Of a stretch of DNA of 64,000 bases, positions 23,369 through 32,367 are shown piece after piece. The notes under the pieces were generated by a model, which saw only the letters and a list, made by a program, of their open reading frames with translations, made no database searches and was not told where the DNA came from. The stretch comes from a virus: IMG/VR virus record IMGVR_UViG_3300026488_000015, positions 1-64,000 of that record. The stretch is one strand, 5' to 3'. A program made the translations under genes and the position numbers. Position 1 is the first letter of the stretch; each line of letters begins with the position of its first letter.

Positions 23369-24379
23369 TTAATAATAACTATCACGATAAAATATCGGGT
23401 CTGTAATTTTTTCGCCTTCTTCGGGTATTACTTTTATATCCATCTTGTTTTCTATCCCATCGCATAAGAAGAAATGCTTACATTCTTTGCACTCTTTTGG
23501 CTTTGTGTACGAATTATTTCTATTCATTTTAGCAGCATCGAATAGAGCCTTAATCGGGTCTTCTCTGTATTCTTCAGCTGTAAGATTGTAGTTATAGACT
23601 GCCATATTCCAATCGTACACATCATAGATGTGCTGATAATAATCGCACACATATTTTTCATACCCTTTCATATAGCAATAAGGAGTATAACGGACATTCA
23701 CTATACAGAAATCTTTCAATAAATCGATAGCTTCGTGGATTTTTGGTGTGACCTCGTTATAATCTATTGGAATCTGTTTACCGGCATCAGACCAGTAATT
23801 TAAGGTCAAAAAATTCACCTCAAAAACATTGAACTGCTTTACAATATCCACAAACCGTTTAAGATACATATAATTTTCGTGAGTAACGGTGCAGTTTATT
23901 CTTACAACAATACCTACATCATTAGCATTCTGAATAGCTTCGAGCATCCGTCTGAAACCACCTTTCTTTTGTACTAATGAATCGTGAAGCTCTTCACTCG
24001 AACCGTGTAAGCTAAATAATATTTCTTTGAGGCCGTGGTCTTTGGATTCCAGTGCGAATTCTTTGTCGGCAAATTTATATCCGTTGGATAATGTTGTAAC
24101 GCTTCGGAATCTCCCGTTACAGTAATCTAAAATTTTAAACCAGTCTTTGTGTATAGAGCTTTCTCCACCACTCAAATCAACCTCTTGGATACCACAATCG
24201 TAGAAATAATCTATTCTCTCTTTGATTATGTTAAATTCTGTTACATCGTTGAGGTGGTCGATATAATAGCAGAATTTACACTCGTAATTGCAGTGAGTGC
24301 CTGTATCTAGCTTAGCTCTTGTGCATATATTATTTTCTGTGTTGTGTTCTAATCTATTTGATACTAGATTGTAATTCAT
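23369..24379 (-). CDS. Radical SAM protein with C-terminal Cys cluster, 336 aa
   Basis: Radical SAM enzymes use a 4Fe-4S cluster to cleave S-adenosylmethionine and start radical chemistry. The cluster motif is CNYECKFC (C30, C34, C37), the SAM-binding glycine motif is SGGESS, and LSNG and SLHGSSEELHDSLV follow in the barrel. The C-terminal CKECKHFFLCDG resembles a SPASM-like auxiliary cluster site. It is the last of nine radical SAM genes in the island. Confidence 0.9.
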   Translation of the reverse strand: MNYNLVSNRLEHNTENNICTRAKLDTGTHCNYECKFCYYIDHLNDVTEFNIIKERIDYFYDCGIQEVDLSGGESSIHKDWFKILDYCNGRFRSVTTLSNGYKFADKEFALESKDHGLKEILFSLHGSSEELHDSLVQKKGGFRRMLEAIQNANDVGIVVRINCTVTHENYMYLKRFVDIVKQFNVFEVNFLTLNYWSDAGKQIPIDYNEVTPKIHEAIDLLKDFCIVNVRYTPYCYMKGYEKYVCDYYQHIYDVYDWNMAVYNYNLTAEEYREDPIKALFDAAKMNRNNSYTKPKECKECKHFFLCDGIENKMDIKVIPEEGEKITDPIFYRDSYY

Positions 24380-24403
24380 TTATACCCTTTATTGCAAAAT
24401 ATA

Positions 24404-25000
24404 CTAATCATTGCTCCATACCCTCATATTATGAATATCTACATAACTACTGTAAGATAACAAAAAATCATCTTGTCGTTTTTTTGTGAGTTGGTTTAGC
24501 AATAACAGCCCTCTTGCTGCATCATCAGGTATCATATTGAAATGATACCCTAGAATAGTTTCTCTAATACCACTCATATCTCTACCGTCCCAAGCCATCT
24601 GCTTAAGCACCTCATAATCTTTTTTGTTATTTAGTAATATTGCTCCACCTTTTCCTATATTAATACATTTCTTCTGTTGGAAACTCAAACATTGTATTTC
24701 GTTGTTGTACATATTTTTTTTGAACCCAACAGCACAATCCCATATATTTGTGTTTGCTAGTTTATAAGTTTCATACCATTGAATATGTTCGAACGACGGA
24801 GTATAACCTGCGTGCATGATAGACATAGGTACACTAAGGTAAGTATTTTGGGGTATAGATATTATTTTAGTATCTGGTTTAAAATATTTTAAACATAATA
24901 ATATAGCATTAGTACAGCTATCAGTGAGCACAACAAATGGTGCTCCAGTAAACTCTGATAGTTCTCTCTCAAACATATCAATAAATTCATTATTATTCAT
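24404..25000 (-). CDS. DegT/DnrJ-type PLP protein, short form, 198 aa
   Basis: DegT-type enzymes are PLP-dependent sugar aminotransferases. The phosphate-binding LTDSCTNAI (26-33) and the PLP lysine region SFQQKKCINIGKGGAI (K111 by alignment with SFxxxKxxxxGxGG) are visible. Typical enzymes have about 370 residues; the C-terminal small domain is almost entirely missing. I use the ATG at 24998-25000, which has an AAGGAT site, and not an upstream frame extension. It could be a truncated relic or a specialised short form. Confidence 0.75.
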   Translation of the reverse strand: MNNNEFIDMFERELSEFTGAPFVVLTDSCTNAILLCLKYFKPDTKIISIPQNTYLSVPMSIMHAGYTPSFEHIQWYETYKLANTNIWDCAVGFKKNMYNNEIQCLSFQQKKCINIGKGGAILLNNKKDYEVLKQMAWDGRDMSGIRETILGYHFNMIPDDAARGLLLLNQLTKKRQDDFLLSYSSYVDIHNMRVWSND

Positions 25001-25913
25001 TAGTATCCTTCGGGTAACGCTTAGTGAACTCACATTCAGTACAGTAATCAAGATGGCAAGTAATAGTTCGGTTCACATTATATAGAGTTTCATTAGAATC
25101 GTTTATATTTACTGGTGTTTTACTCCCAATACAATTATGTGTTTCTACTCTACCATCTAAATAAAAGAATAGAGTATCTGTTTCACACTGGAGGCCTTTT
25201 GTTTTGTATTTTGTTTTGTATATTTCATTGCAATCAAATTCTTCACCATTTATGATTATTATACCATCGCTCTTAAAGCCAAAACCATCATTTGTAAATT
25301 TTTTGACTTCTACTGCATCTATAAATGGTGCAAAGTTTATAGGGAAACCTTCTCTTGTTAGCATAGTACTAACAAGAGATAATTTAGGGGATAATTTAGG
25401 GGTATTATAATCCAGTAAAAGCCTAATATAGTCAATATTATCTTTAAATCTTATTATATTTCTTAATGTTACTGTCATCTGTTTTTTATCAATAACAGTA
25501 TAATGGAAGCTGGGTGTAATAACTATTTTTAGATGTTTATATTTCTCTAAAATATAAGCTATATTTTCGGTTTTTAACATATTAGATAAAATCATAATCT
25601 TATTGTATTTTACATCAAGTTTGCTAAACTCCCCTAAGAAAAAATCTAAAGTATCCACTGTCATAAACGGTTCGCCACCTTCTACTGAAATGAGATTATC
25701 AAATTCGCTTCTTCTGTTAAAACTATATTCAATAAAATTAACTAATCTCACCAAAACTTCTTTGGAAGCGGTTAAACCATTATACATATTCTTATTTTGG
25801 TAGCAGTAGGGGCATTTCAAATTGCAAATATCATTTATCATAAAACCTATTATATTATTAGGTCTAAGGTCTTTTAGAATGTAAGTGTTATTATTTATAT
25901 CACTTGTTACCAT
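24993..25913 (-). CDS. Radical SAM protein with C-terminal Cys cluster, 306 aa
   Basis: The cluster motif is CNLKCPYC (C30, C34, C37) and the SAM motif is VEGGEPFMT. Near the end, a Cys before FFYLDGRVETHNC and then CHLDYCTEC resemble a SPASM or twitch auxiliary cluster. An 11-bp inverted repeat and a 12-bp tandem duplication (giving PKLSPKLS) lie in the middle of the gene. It overlaps the DegT-type gene by eight bases. Substrate unknown. Confidence 0.9.
   Translation of the reverse strand: MVTSDINNNTYILKDLRPNNIIGFMINDICNLKCPYCYQNKNMYNGLTASKEVLVRLVNFIEYSFNRRSEFDNLISVEGGEPFMTVDTLDFFLGEFSKLDVKYNKIMILSNMLKTENIAYILEKYKHLKIVITPSFHYTVIDKKQMTVTLRNIIRFKDNIDYIRLLLDYNTPKLSPKLSLVSTMLTREGFPINFAPFIDAVEVKKFTNDGFGFKSDGIIIINGEEFDCNEIYKTKYKTKGLQCETDTLFFYLDGRVETHNCIGSKTPVNINDSNETLYNVNRTITCHLDYCTECEFTKRYPKDTNE
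25351..25379 (-). repeat. Perfect 11-bp inverted repeat inside a radical SAM gene
   Basis: Arms TCTCTTGTTAG and CTAACAAGAGA are separated by seven bases. In the mRNA this would be a stable hairpin in the coding region. A 12-bp tandem duplication of GATAATTTAGGG directly follows on the plus strand. Confidence 0.8.
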
Positions 25914-25925
25914 TTTTGGCTCCTG

Positions 25926-26855
25926 TTATTCTGTGTAATTGTAATTTCTAGCTGTACCAGTAATACATATAGTTTCATCAAGTACTGGTACTATTTCGTG
26001 TTCGATTAAATCATCTATTTCTTTCTTGACTTTGCTTACGCTTTCTATTGGTATGTGTATGCTTTTTTCTATAGCAATATCAGTCCCGTATAGGTTGAAC
26101 AATATTTTATACTTTTTGGGTATATCCATTCTTTCTAATACTGAATAATAGTCATAATGGTAAAATGAGTAATCTACAAAGGTTATATCTTTATTTATAT
26201 ATGCATTAGTATAGTTTAGTTCTCTAGCATCAACTATAAATCTGAACTTCTTCTCTAAAAGGTATATAGCTATTTCTTCGCAGAAATTCTGAAGTCTATA
26301 ATTTATGACTATATTTTTATGAGCGATACCTTTTTTAGCTATATTTATGCTTTCTTCCAACCATAATCTAGCAAAATCTTGATTCTTTGTGTAAATAAAA
26401 AAAGTGTCATAATGTTCTTTGTAAGATTCATCTAAAAATTTAGTAAAACAGTATGTGAGCATCGATTCTTCTACACTTTCGGGTGTTTTGAAAACATAAA
26501 CATCTTCATTATTGATTTTAGGTAACGATGACACGCAGTAAACATCGGGGTCTAAAAATACATAACCATCTAAGTCTGGATACTCATTAACTACAAAATT
26601 AAATACTTCAGGCATCAGCAAGAAAAAACACTCTGTTTTGTAGTAAAATTTGTTGTTTGTAAGCTCTATATTAAGTAGAGTTACATTATCGTATTTTTCA
26701 ATAAATCTCACAAAAATATCTGGTAGGACTGAATTATTGTGATTGACTACAATAATTCTATGTTCTTTATCAAAATTATTTTTTATAGACTCTAAAGCTA
26801 CTACAAGTTGAGGTATAGTATTTGGGTGGGCCTCTATCGGGAATATGAAGGTCAT
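25926..26855 (-). CDS. Glycosyltransferase-like protein (GT-A, DPD motif), 309 aa
   Basis: A nucleotide-sugar-dependent glycosyltransferase is likely. The region GYVFLDPDVYCV (D102, D104) is a DxD-type metal and donor site like those of GT8-like or related GT-A enzymes, after an alpha/beta start (residues 1-60). A second region with YSFYHYDYY lies further on. No membrane segment is visible. It lies between radical SAM genes with gaps of only a few bases. Confidence 0.65.
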   Translation of the reverse strand: MTFIFPIEAHPNTIPQLVVALESIKNNFDKEHRIIVVNHNNSVLPDIFVRFIEKYDNVTLLNIELTNNKFYYKTECFFLLMPEVFNFVVNEYPDLDGYVFLDPDVYCVSSLPKINNEDVYVFKTPESVEESMLTYCFTKFLDESYKEHYDTFFIYTKNQDFARLWLEESINIAKKGIAHKNIVINYRLQNFCEEIAIYLLEKKFRFIVDARELNYTNAYINKDITFVDYSFYHYDYYSVLERMDIPKKYKILFNLYGTDIAIEKSIHIPIESVSKVKKEIDDLIEHEIVPVLDETICITGTARNYNYTE

Positions 26856-26857
26856 TG

Positions 26858-27769
26858 CTAATCCTTTGTTTTATAATGGTCAAGTGAACTTGCCCATAAA
26901 CAGGAGTTCTCAAATGGGCAAATAATAGGTTTAGTCATATCATATGCTTTGAAAAAATCTAAGTGCGTAAAAATATTCATTGGTTCAAATAAAGTACACA
27001 TCTGTTTTACTCTACCTGAACGGCACTCGATTGTGAAGAATATATAGTAGCATTTCCACCCATAAGTGTCCATAGGTAGCATATCGTGAGTGTATAAATC
27101 ATAATCATTCCATTCTACGCCAAAGTTATCTATGTATTCTTTGGTATTATTTAATTTCATTGTATTTAGTATATAATTGTTAGACTTGAACTTAGAGTTG
27201 ATATAAACAGGCTTAATATTATAATTTTTGTTGTGTTCTTCGGCAAAGTTTTGCATATCAATAATATCATTGTAATATTTCTTGTTTGGGTGTATCATTA
27301 TGTTTAGTTCTACATTCTTTATGGTTAAAAGTTTTTCTTTGAACTCTAAATCTTTTAGTGTATCTGCGTGCCAAGAAATATGATAAACTATATCAGGATT
27401 GATATAGTTTATTTTGTGTAGTTTCTCTGGACTTAATTGTAAATTAGTGTTAATATGCAAATCTTTAATTTTTCCTTCATCTATGTATTTTTGAATGTAT
27501 TCTACAATATAAACGATTTTGTAGTGTAATGTGCATTCCCCACCACTCAAACAGATAGATACTGGATGAGGTATCTTCGCTAGTTCATCGATTACAGCTA
27601 GAACTTCTTTAGTAGAACTAAATTTACCCCAAGTTTCTGAATCATTTCTCATATAACAATAACTACAATGCATATTACATATTTCTGTGATTAACAATTC
27701 AAAAATAAGAAAGTCGTGGTCCTTAATTGCACCTTTACTAGAAAACGATGTTATGTCTTTGTTATTCAT
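26858..27769 (-). CDS. Radical SAM protein, 303 aa
   Basis: The cluster motif is CNMHCSYC (C31, C35, C38) and the SAM motif is LSGGECTLH, an unusual GGEC variant. The C-terminal part has a Cys in QMCTLFEP and a pair in CPFENSC, which may bind an auxiliary cluster. I place the start at the ATG at 27767-27769 (AGAGGAT site), which overlaps the upstream gene by eight bases; an 11-codon extension lies within that gene. Confidence 0.88.
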   Translation of the reverse strand: MNNKDITSFSSKGAIKDHDFLIFELLITEICNMHCSYCYMRNDSETWGKFSSTKEVLAVIDELAKIPHPVSICLSGGECTLHYKIVYIVEYIQKYIDEGKIKDLHINTNLQLSPEKLHKINYINPDIVYHISWHADTLKDLEFKEKLLTIKNVELNIMIHPNKKYYNDIIDMQNFAEEHNKNYNIKPVYINSKFKSNNYILNTMKLNNTKEYIDNFGVEWNDYDLYTHDMLPMDTYGWKCYYIFFTIECRSGRVKQMCTLFEPMNIFTHLDFFKAYDMTKPIICPFENSCLWASSLDHYKTKD

Positions 27770-28565
27770 TTGGTATCCTCTTTTTGGGTAATAAGAAAGC
27801 ACAATCTAACTTACAAGACTCTCTGCTACATATTGTTTTATTATATTCTTTTATGATATTTAGATTTTCTTCGTTCATTTCCATATCAATATTATGGTTG
27901 CAGTCATTGGAACGCATATAGTTATTCACTACATCTATTTCGTTATAATCACACTCGTAGTCTTTGAAGTGGACTTGTACATCATTGTATCTAGCCATAT
28001 TTTTAAGATGGGGTAGTTTAATATCGTATACCCAATCTTCTATGATGTCTTTATCGTTGTCGCCATTTGTTACATCGTGAATAAATGTTATAACTGTATT
28101 AACTTTCAGTCTAGTTATCAATTTCAGCAAAGGTTTAGTCATATTTTGGGCAGGTACCGTTAATTCTACTGTAATACCATTAGAAACAAATTTCTCTATA
28201 TTTCTAAAGAATAGTTCATCATCTGTTTCTTGTAAGTGATACGAAAATGTCCAAGTAAAATTTGAGGCGAGTTCTAAATCGGCCGTGTCAAAAAAATTAG
28301 TGGTACCATTAGTGTATATGTGGCCTTCGTGGTCTAAATCTCTAACTACTACTAATACTCGCGAAAATCTAGGGTATAATGTAGGTTCACCACCTATAAG
28401 ACTTATGATACTTCTCGGAAAGTCTTTTAATAATGAAAGACCTTCTTTAATTTTATCGAAACTTAATAAAGTATTCCATTTCATATCAGCACGAGCATAA
28501 CAATACGAGCAGTTCTGGTTGCACATAGTATTGATATAATAATTGAACTGATATTTTAAATTAAT
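27762..28565 (-). CDS. Radical SAM protein with probable AUU start, 267 aa
   Basis: The cluster motif is CNQNCSYC (C15, C19, C22 with the start used here) and the SAM motif is LIGGEPTLY; a C-terminal CSRESCKLDC may bind a second cluster. The first ATG (28524-28526) lies directly before the first cluster cysteine, would remove the first beta strand and has no ribosome binding site. The frame opens after a TAG and holds no upstream ATG, GTG or TTG, but an ATT at 28563-28565 lies six bases after AAGGA and gives a normal start (NLKYQFNYYINTMCNQNC). An AUU start is therefore likely. Confidence 0.8.
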   Translation of the reverse strand: MNLKYQFNYYINTMCNQNCSYCYARADMKWNTLLSFDKIKEGLSLLKDFPRSIISLIGGEPTLYPRFSRVLVVVRDLDHEGHIYTNGTTNFFDTADLELASNFTWTFSYHLQETDDELFFRNIEKFVSNGITVELTVPAQNMTKPLLKLITRLKVNTVITFIHDVTNGDNDKDIIEDWVYDIKLPHLKNMARYNDVQVHFKDYECDYNEIDVVNNYMRSNDCNHNIDMEMNEENLNIIKEYNKTICSRESCKLDCAFLLPKKRIPNE

Positions 28566-29389
28566 GTCATATCCTTTGTTGTTCTAATTGTACCAGTACA
28601 ATCAGTGCATTCACTTCTTTGGCAATCAAATTTATTATTATAACTCTTAAAGAACATAGGGTTCGTAAATATGTTATCCATAACATTATTACAATCGTTA
28701 GAAATACTTCCGTCTATTGCTATATTTAGCTCTTGTATAGTACATAGACCAATATCTTTAGGTATTATTTTTTTGTGTATTTTAAAATAATCACGATAGT
28801 TATATAGGATTCCATCATATAAGTATTCCTTATCACCCATATTCAAAAAGAGCATATCACTCAAATCTTCATTTACAATCGTATCATCATCATAAACCAT
28901 AGAATGTTCAATTTTATAACCCAAGGTATCTAATTCTATATAACGCATCTTGAATAATTCTGTCTGCGTCAAAACTACATTAACGATTGCATCACCAGGT
29001 ATTTTTAAATTATCCTTAAAAGCGTTGTATTCTGTAATATTTATATCGTGGAGAGTAAATACATAAATAGCATCTAAGCCGTACTTGCCTTTAATACAAC
29101 CATTAGTCAAAATAACGGTGTTCAATACTTTAGTATTGCTGTTGCATTCATTCACTATTTCTTCGATATTGGGGTGGGCTAATGCCTCTCCACCAAATAA
29201 TAAGATATTAAAGTCAAACCTAGAAAATTTAGTGCATTTTAGAATATACTTAATTCTATCTAGCGTTTGTACTTCATCCCACTTCTTATCTTTTCTAGCA
29301 AAACAGTAAGGGCAATTCAAATTACAAACTGTGGTAATATCTATGAAAAGATTTATTGTGTTATCTTCAGTTTCGGTATATTTGAACAT
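28556..29389 (-). CDS. Radical SAM protein with C-terminal Cys cluster, 277 aa
   Basis: The cluster motif is CNLNCPYC (C22, C26, C29). The SAM glycine motif is LFGGEALAH, with Ala in place of the common Pro. The C-terminal part has a Cys before TIQELNIAIDGSISNDC and then CQRSECTDC, a SPASM-like arrangement. The ATG has an AAAGGAG site and the gene overlaps the upstream glycosyltransferase by 37 bases. Confidence 0.9.
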   Translation of the reverse strand: MFKYTETEDNTINLFIDITTVCNLNCPYCFARKDKKWDEVQTLDRIKYILKCTKFSRFDFNILLFGGEALAHPNIEEIVNECNSNTKVLNTVILTNGCIKGKYGLDAIYVFTLHDINITEYNAFKDNLKIPGDAIVNVVLTQTELFKMRYIELDTLGYKIEHSMVYDDDTIVNEDLSDMLFLNMGDKEYLYDGILYNYRDYFKIHKKIIPKDIGLCTIQELNIAIDGSISNDCNNVMDNIFTNPMFFKSYNNKFDCQRSECTDCTGTIRTTKDMTLI

Positions 29390-29994
29390 ATTATCTCCTT
29401 TAGTGATAAATTTTTGTTATCTATTCCTTGTTCAAAGAACATATCTTTATACAATTTATAATCATAAATATTTAATAGTTCTTGTAATAATTTTTCATCA
29501 TTTTCGTTGTGATATTTAGTAGGGAATTGTATTTCTGTTTTTTTGAATATAATTTGAGATAACTGGAATAAGGCAAAGTCTCTCGATGTCAATTTATATT
29601 TAGTTTTATTCAAAATATACTCTTTAAACATAAAAACTGTTTTGTTATCATCGTATGCTTTATATAAACCTATATGCAAACTAGACTGGTTTATATTATA
29701 TAATACATTTGCCAAATTCATTATTATATCATCATCTTCTAAGTACATAATATATTCACCAGTACTTAAATCGTATAAGTATTCGTACAAATCATTAACA
29801 TTTGCTGTCGAGTAATAGTAGCGCACTTTGCTATGAGGTATTTCGGTAATATCGTTGCTATCATTATTTACGATTATCTCAAAATCTTCAAAGCTGTTTA
29901 TACTTAATTCCTTTAGTAAGCTGTTTATACACTCTTCAAATAACTTTGGTCTATTATGTGTTAGAATCAGCACACTTAATTTTAGGGCTCTCAT
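29353..29994 (-). CDS. Family 2 glycosyltransferase, 213 aa
   Basis: A cytoplasmic GT-A glycosyltransferase. The start KLSVLILTHNRPKLFEECIN is the typical GT2 opening, FEIIVNNDSND follows, and the metal and donor motif is YLEDDD (D87-D89). At 213 residues it is a minimal catalytic domain with no membrane helices. It lies between radical SAM genes, so its acceptor may be a product of those enzymes. Confidence 0.85.
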   Translation of the reverse strand: MRALKLSVLILTHNRPKLFEECINSLLKELSINSFEDFEIIVNNDSNDITEIPHSKVRYYYSTANVNDLYEYLYDLSTGEYIMYLEDDDIIMNLANVLYNINQSSLHIGLYKAYDDNKTVFMFKEYILNKTKYKLTSRDFALFQLSQIIFKKTEIQFPTKYHNENDEKLLQELLNIYDYKLYKDMFFEQGIDNKNLSLKEIICSNIPKLKITQ

Positions 29995-29996
29995 AC

Positions 29997-30863
29997 TTAT
30001 TTCTTTTTGTTGAATTTATAATAATCAGAACACCTGCAGCAATCAACTATACAAGTATTATATTGTAATAATTTTTCTGTTGTTATCATAAGCCCCATAT
30101 TTGCACTCGTACAACTATCATAGAAATTGCCGTTAGGCGATATTCTATAAGTAGTTTGCCTACATTGATAGCCTTTGAACTTATGTAGATTCTGTGAGTG
30201 TATTTCAAATTTCTTGAATGTTTTTGTTGTGCCGTCAGAAAAAGCATAAGGTATATCTACTTCATCAGCACCCTCTACAAAATATCTGTTAAAACTCTCT
30301 GGTATTCTATTTTCGTTTTTCCAACCAGTCGTATCTGATAAGAAAGCTGGGCTACTAGGGAACTTAGTATTTTCCAAAACAATTTTACATTTATCAAGGT
30401 AATCATCCAACAAAGAGACTGATATTTTAAGACCGAAAGTTGGAGTAAAATCATATAATTTCTCCATAAATACAGTATCGTATTCAGGATGGTAGGATAT
30501 CATCATATCAAATTTGTCATTTAGCTTATTAAATTGCTCGTAATATTTGTTTGGTTTAGCAAAATTAGTTATTAACTCGGTATTAGTGCAATTAGGTATA
30601 TTTGTTAGTGCCTCTAATATCTCATATAAATCTTCGTGTAGTGTAGGTTCACCACCAAGCACCAAAATAGTAAAAGGCATATCTATTTTTTTGAGTTTAG
30701 CTATTACAAATTTCCACATCTTGTTTTTTTGAATATATGCATCTGGAACTTTATTGCTAGCAAATACATTACAATATGAACATTGGAACTGGCAATAATC
30801 AGTAATAACCCAATTAAATTCTAACACTTTGGGGTCTTTATACCCGGCCTCAATCACTTCCAT
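29997..30863 (-). CDS. Radical SAM protein with SPASM-like end, 288 aa
   Basis: The cluster motif is CQFQCSYC (C24, C28, C31) and the SAM motif is VLGGEPTLHEDLYEI. The C-terminal region has a Cys before RQTTYRISPNGNFYDSC and then CIVDCCRC, as in SPASM domains that hold auxiliary 4Fe-4S clusters in peptide-modifying enzymes. The Cys pairs are more numerous than needed for one cluster. It precedes the GT2 gene with a two-base gap. Confidence 0.9.
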   Translation of the reverse strand: MEVIEAGYKDPKVLEFNWVITDYCQFQCSYCNVFASNKVPDAYIQKNKMWKFVIAKLKKIDMPFTILVLGGEPTLHEDLYEILEALTNIPNCTNTELITNFAKPNKYYEQFNKLNDKFDMMISYHPEYDTVFMEKLYDFTPTFGLKISVSLLDDYLDKCKIVLENTKFPSSPAFLSDTTGWKNENRIPESFNRYFVEGADEVDIPYAFSDGTTKTFKKFEIHSQNLHKFKGYQCRQTTYRISPNGNFYDSCTSANMGLMITTEKLLQYNTCIVDCCRCSDYYKFNKKK

Positions 30864-30872
30864 TATATATCC

Positions 30873-31466
30873 TTATACTAGTATTGTAAGTTTCGGTGTC
30901 TTACTATGATTAAATAAGTTCACTAAATCTGATTTATCTACATTCATTTTATCTTTCACTATGCTATAAATTTTAAACATATTCTTTTTTGATAAGCCAA
31001 CTACATTGTCACCTATATCAGCACCAGTTACTCGTATGATTTTATCATTGTTGGTATCCAAGAACTGACCTAAGTTATGTATGTTATTATCAGTAACTAC
31101 AACCATATAATCTATATTTTTGAAATCAATAATAGGTACATACGCATCAAGATGCTCAGAGCAATGATAATATATATCGTTTATTTCAGTTAAGTAGTCT
31201 TGGTAGTTCTTCATAAACAAACCATTAGTATTTACAGCTATTATACATTCTTTCTTCTTCAGTTCCCTTAGAGTATAAATTAGTATATCTTCAGATACAA
31301 GGCCTGGTTCACCACCACTTAAAGAAACCATAGAACCTTTTTCTATGCTATTAAGGTGTTCTTTTATTGAATCAAAAGTAATCGTAGGTTTATTGTGAGT
31401 ATCCACCACACAAAAGTCACAAAACCAATTACATCTGTGTGTTAGCATTATACAATATTCTTTCAT
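30873..31466 (-). CDS. Compact radical SAM protein, 197 aa
   Basis: The cluster motif is CNWFCDFC (C12, C16, C19) and the SAM motif is LSGGEPGLV, with NTNG further on. At 197 residues it is close to a minimal radical SAM domain, and no C-terminal cysteine cluster is present. Small stand-alone forms are known among activases and QueE-like enzymes, but nothing links it to either. It overlaps the upstream gene by four bases. Confidence 0.88.
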   Translation of the reverse strand: MKEYCIMLTHRCNWFCDFCVVDTHNKPTITFDSIKEHLNSIEKGSMVSLSGGEPGLVSEDILIYTLRELKKKECIIAVNTNGLFMKNYQDYLTEINDIYYHCSEHLDAYVPIIDFKNIDYMVVVTDNNIHNLGQFLDTNNDKIIRVTGADIGDNVVGLSKKNMFKIYSIVKDKMNVDKSDLVNLFNHSKTPKLTILV

Positions 31467-32359
31467 ATAATACTCTTTATAATCTCTATGATACTATCAT
31501 CTTTTTTGAGTTCTATTTTGCTCATTGTTTCTAAATCCTTTATCCGCGCTTCTAATCCTTTATCTATGTAATCAACATCGTATTGGACTCCCAACCCGTA
31601 GTGTTTGCATTCTGCAATAAATCTTGGTGAGCAATCGAACTGCCTTTCTATTGGCGTATAGATGTATTTATTGAATTCAGAAAAAATGTCTTTGACTGGC
31701 ATTTCTATTTGTGTGATTCTATCATCTGTAAATGTTAATTTATTTTCTGAATTTGTTAGTACAAGGAAATTATCGTTGTTTTTCTCTAGTAGTGCTTTAT
31801 AATAATCGTTATTTAATGCCCTACAATTTTTTGTGGCGTATATTAATGTTCTATTTTTGTGTGTCGGGACTTCTTTGAATCTACTAAACAATATTTTTTT
31901 GATGTATTCGATAGAATTTACTTTAGCTCTCTCATAGATTCTGTGGTCTTGTAGAACATAGACATTTTCTTTAGTGTTTTCTTTAATGGGTAGATGACCA
32001 CAGCTGAATAAGAACATATTATCGTATATTATTTTTGTTTCATTTATCTTGTTTACGGCACCATCAGTAAATAGAATATTGTTACAAAGCACCACGAGGG
32101 GTTGCCTACTGAAAACAATTTTATCTGTTATTTGTTTAATTTCGTTATCAGTAAAATTGTATTTGCTTTTGATAGCTACTACATATTCTTCTAATGTTAT
32201 TTTCTCTGCATTTAATATGCAAACATTGAAGTGGTCTTTCAGTAGCCAAAAGTACTCGATGACTTCAAAAGTGTGACCACATATACCTTGGTCGTTGTTT
32301 TTGTGCCAAGAATATGTCAATACTAAATCGTATTGTTTCAGATTTATTATCTTGCTCAT
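31463..32359 (-). CDS. Putative GT-B-type glycosyltransferase, 298 aa
   Basis: The C-terminal part reads KYIYTPIERQFDCSPRFIAE, then CKHYGLGVQYDVDYIDKGLEAR. This has the layout of the C-terminal donor-binding part of GT-B enzymes (R-[FI]-[IV]-x-EA, then a GKE-like step and a final R). The two following genes share the same RxxxEAxYFxxxL core, so the three look like distant paralogues. No recognised family by eye. Confidence 0.5.
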   Translation of the reverse strand: MSKIINLKQYDLVLTYSWHKNNDQGICGHTFEVIEYFWLLKDHFNVCILNAEKITLEEYVVAIKSKYNFTDNEIKQITDKIVFSRQPLVVLCNNILFTDGAVNKINETKIIYDNMFLFSCGHLPIKENTKENVYVLQDHRIYERAKVNSIEYIKKILFSRFKEVPTHKNRTLIYATKNCRALNNDYYKALLEKNNDNFLVLTNSENKLTFTDDRITQIEMPVKDIFSEFNKYIYTPIERQFDCSPRFIAECKHYGLGVQYDVDYIDKGLEARIKDLETMSKIELKKDDSIIEIIKSII

Positions 32360-32367
32360 CTAGTTCC

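Noticed and set aside
26180-26210. TATAAATA match on the minus strand inside the 25926 gene
   Set aside because: It is inside a coding region with no gene start nearby and is expected by chance in AT-rich DNA.
28524-28526. ATG as start of the 27762 radical SAM gene
   Set aside because: It has no ribosome binding site and would delete the first barrel strand. The ATT at 28563-28565 fits better, though this needs proof.
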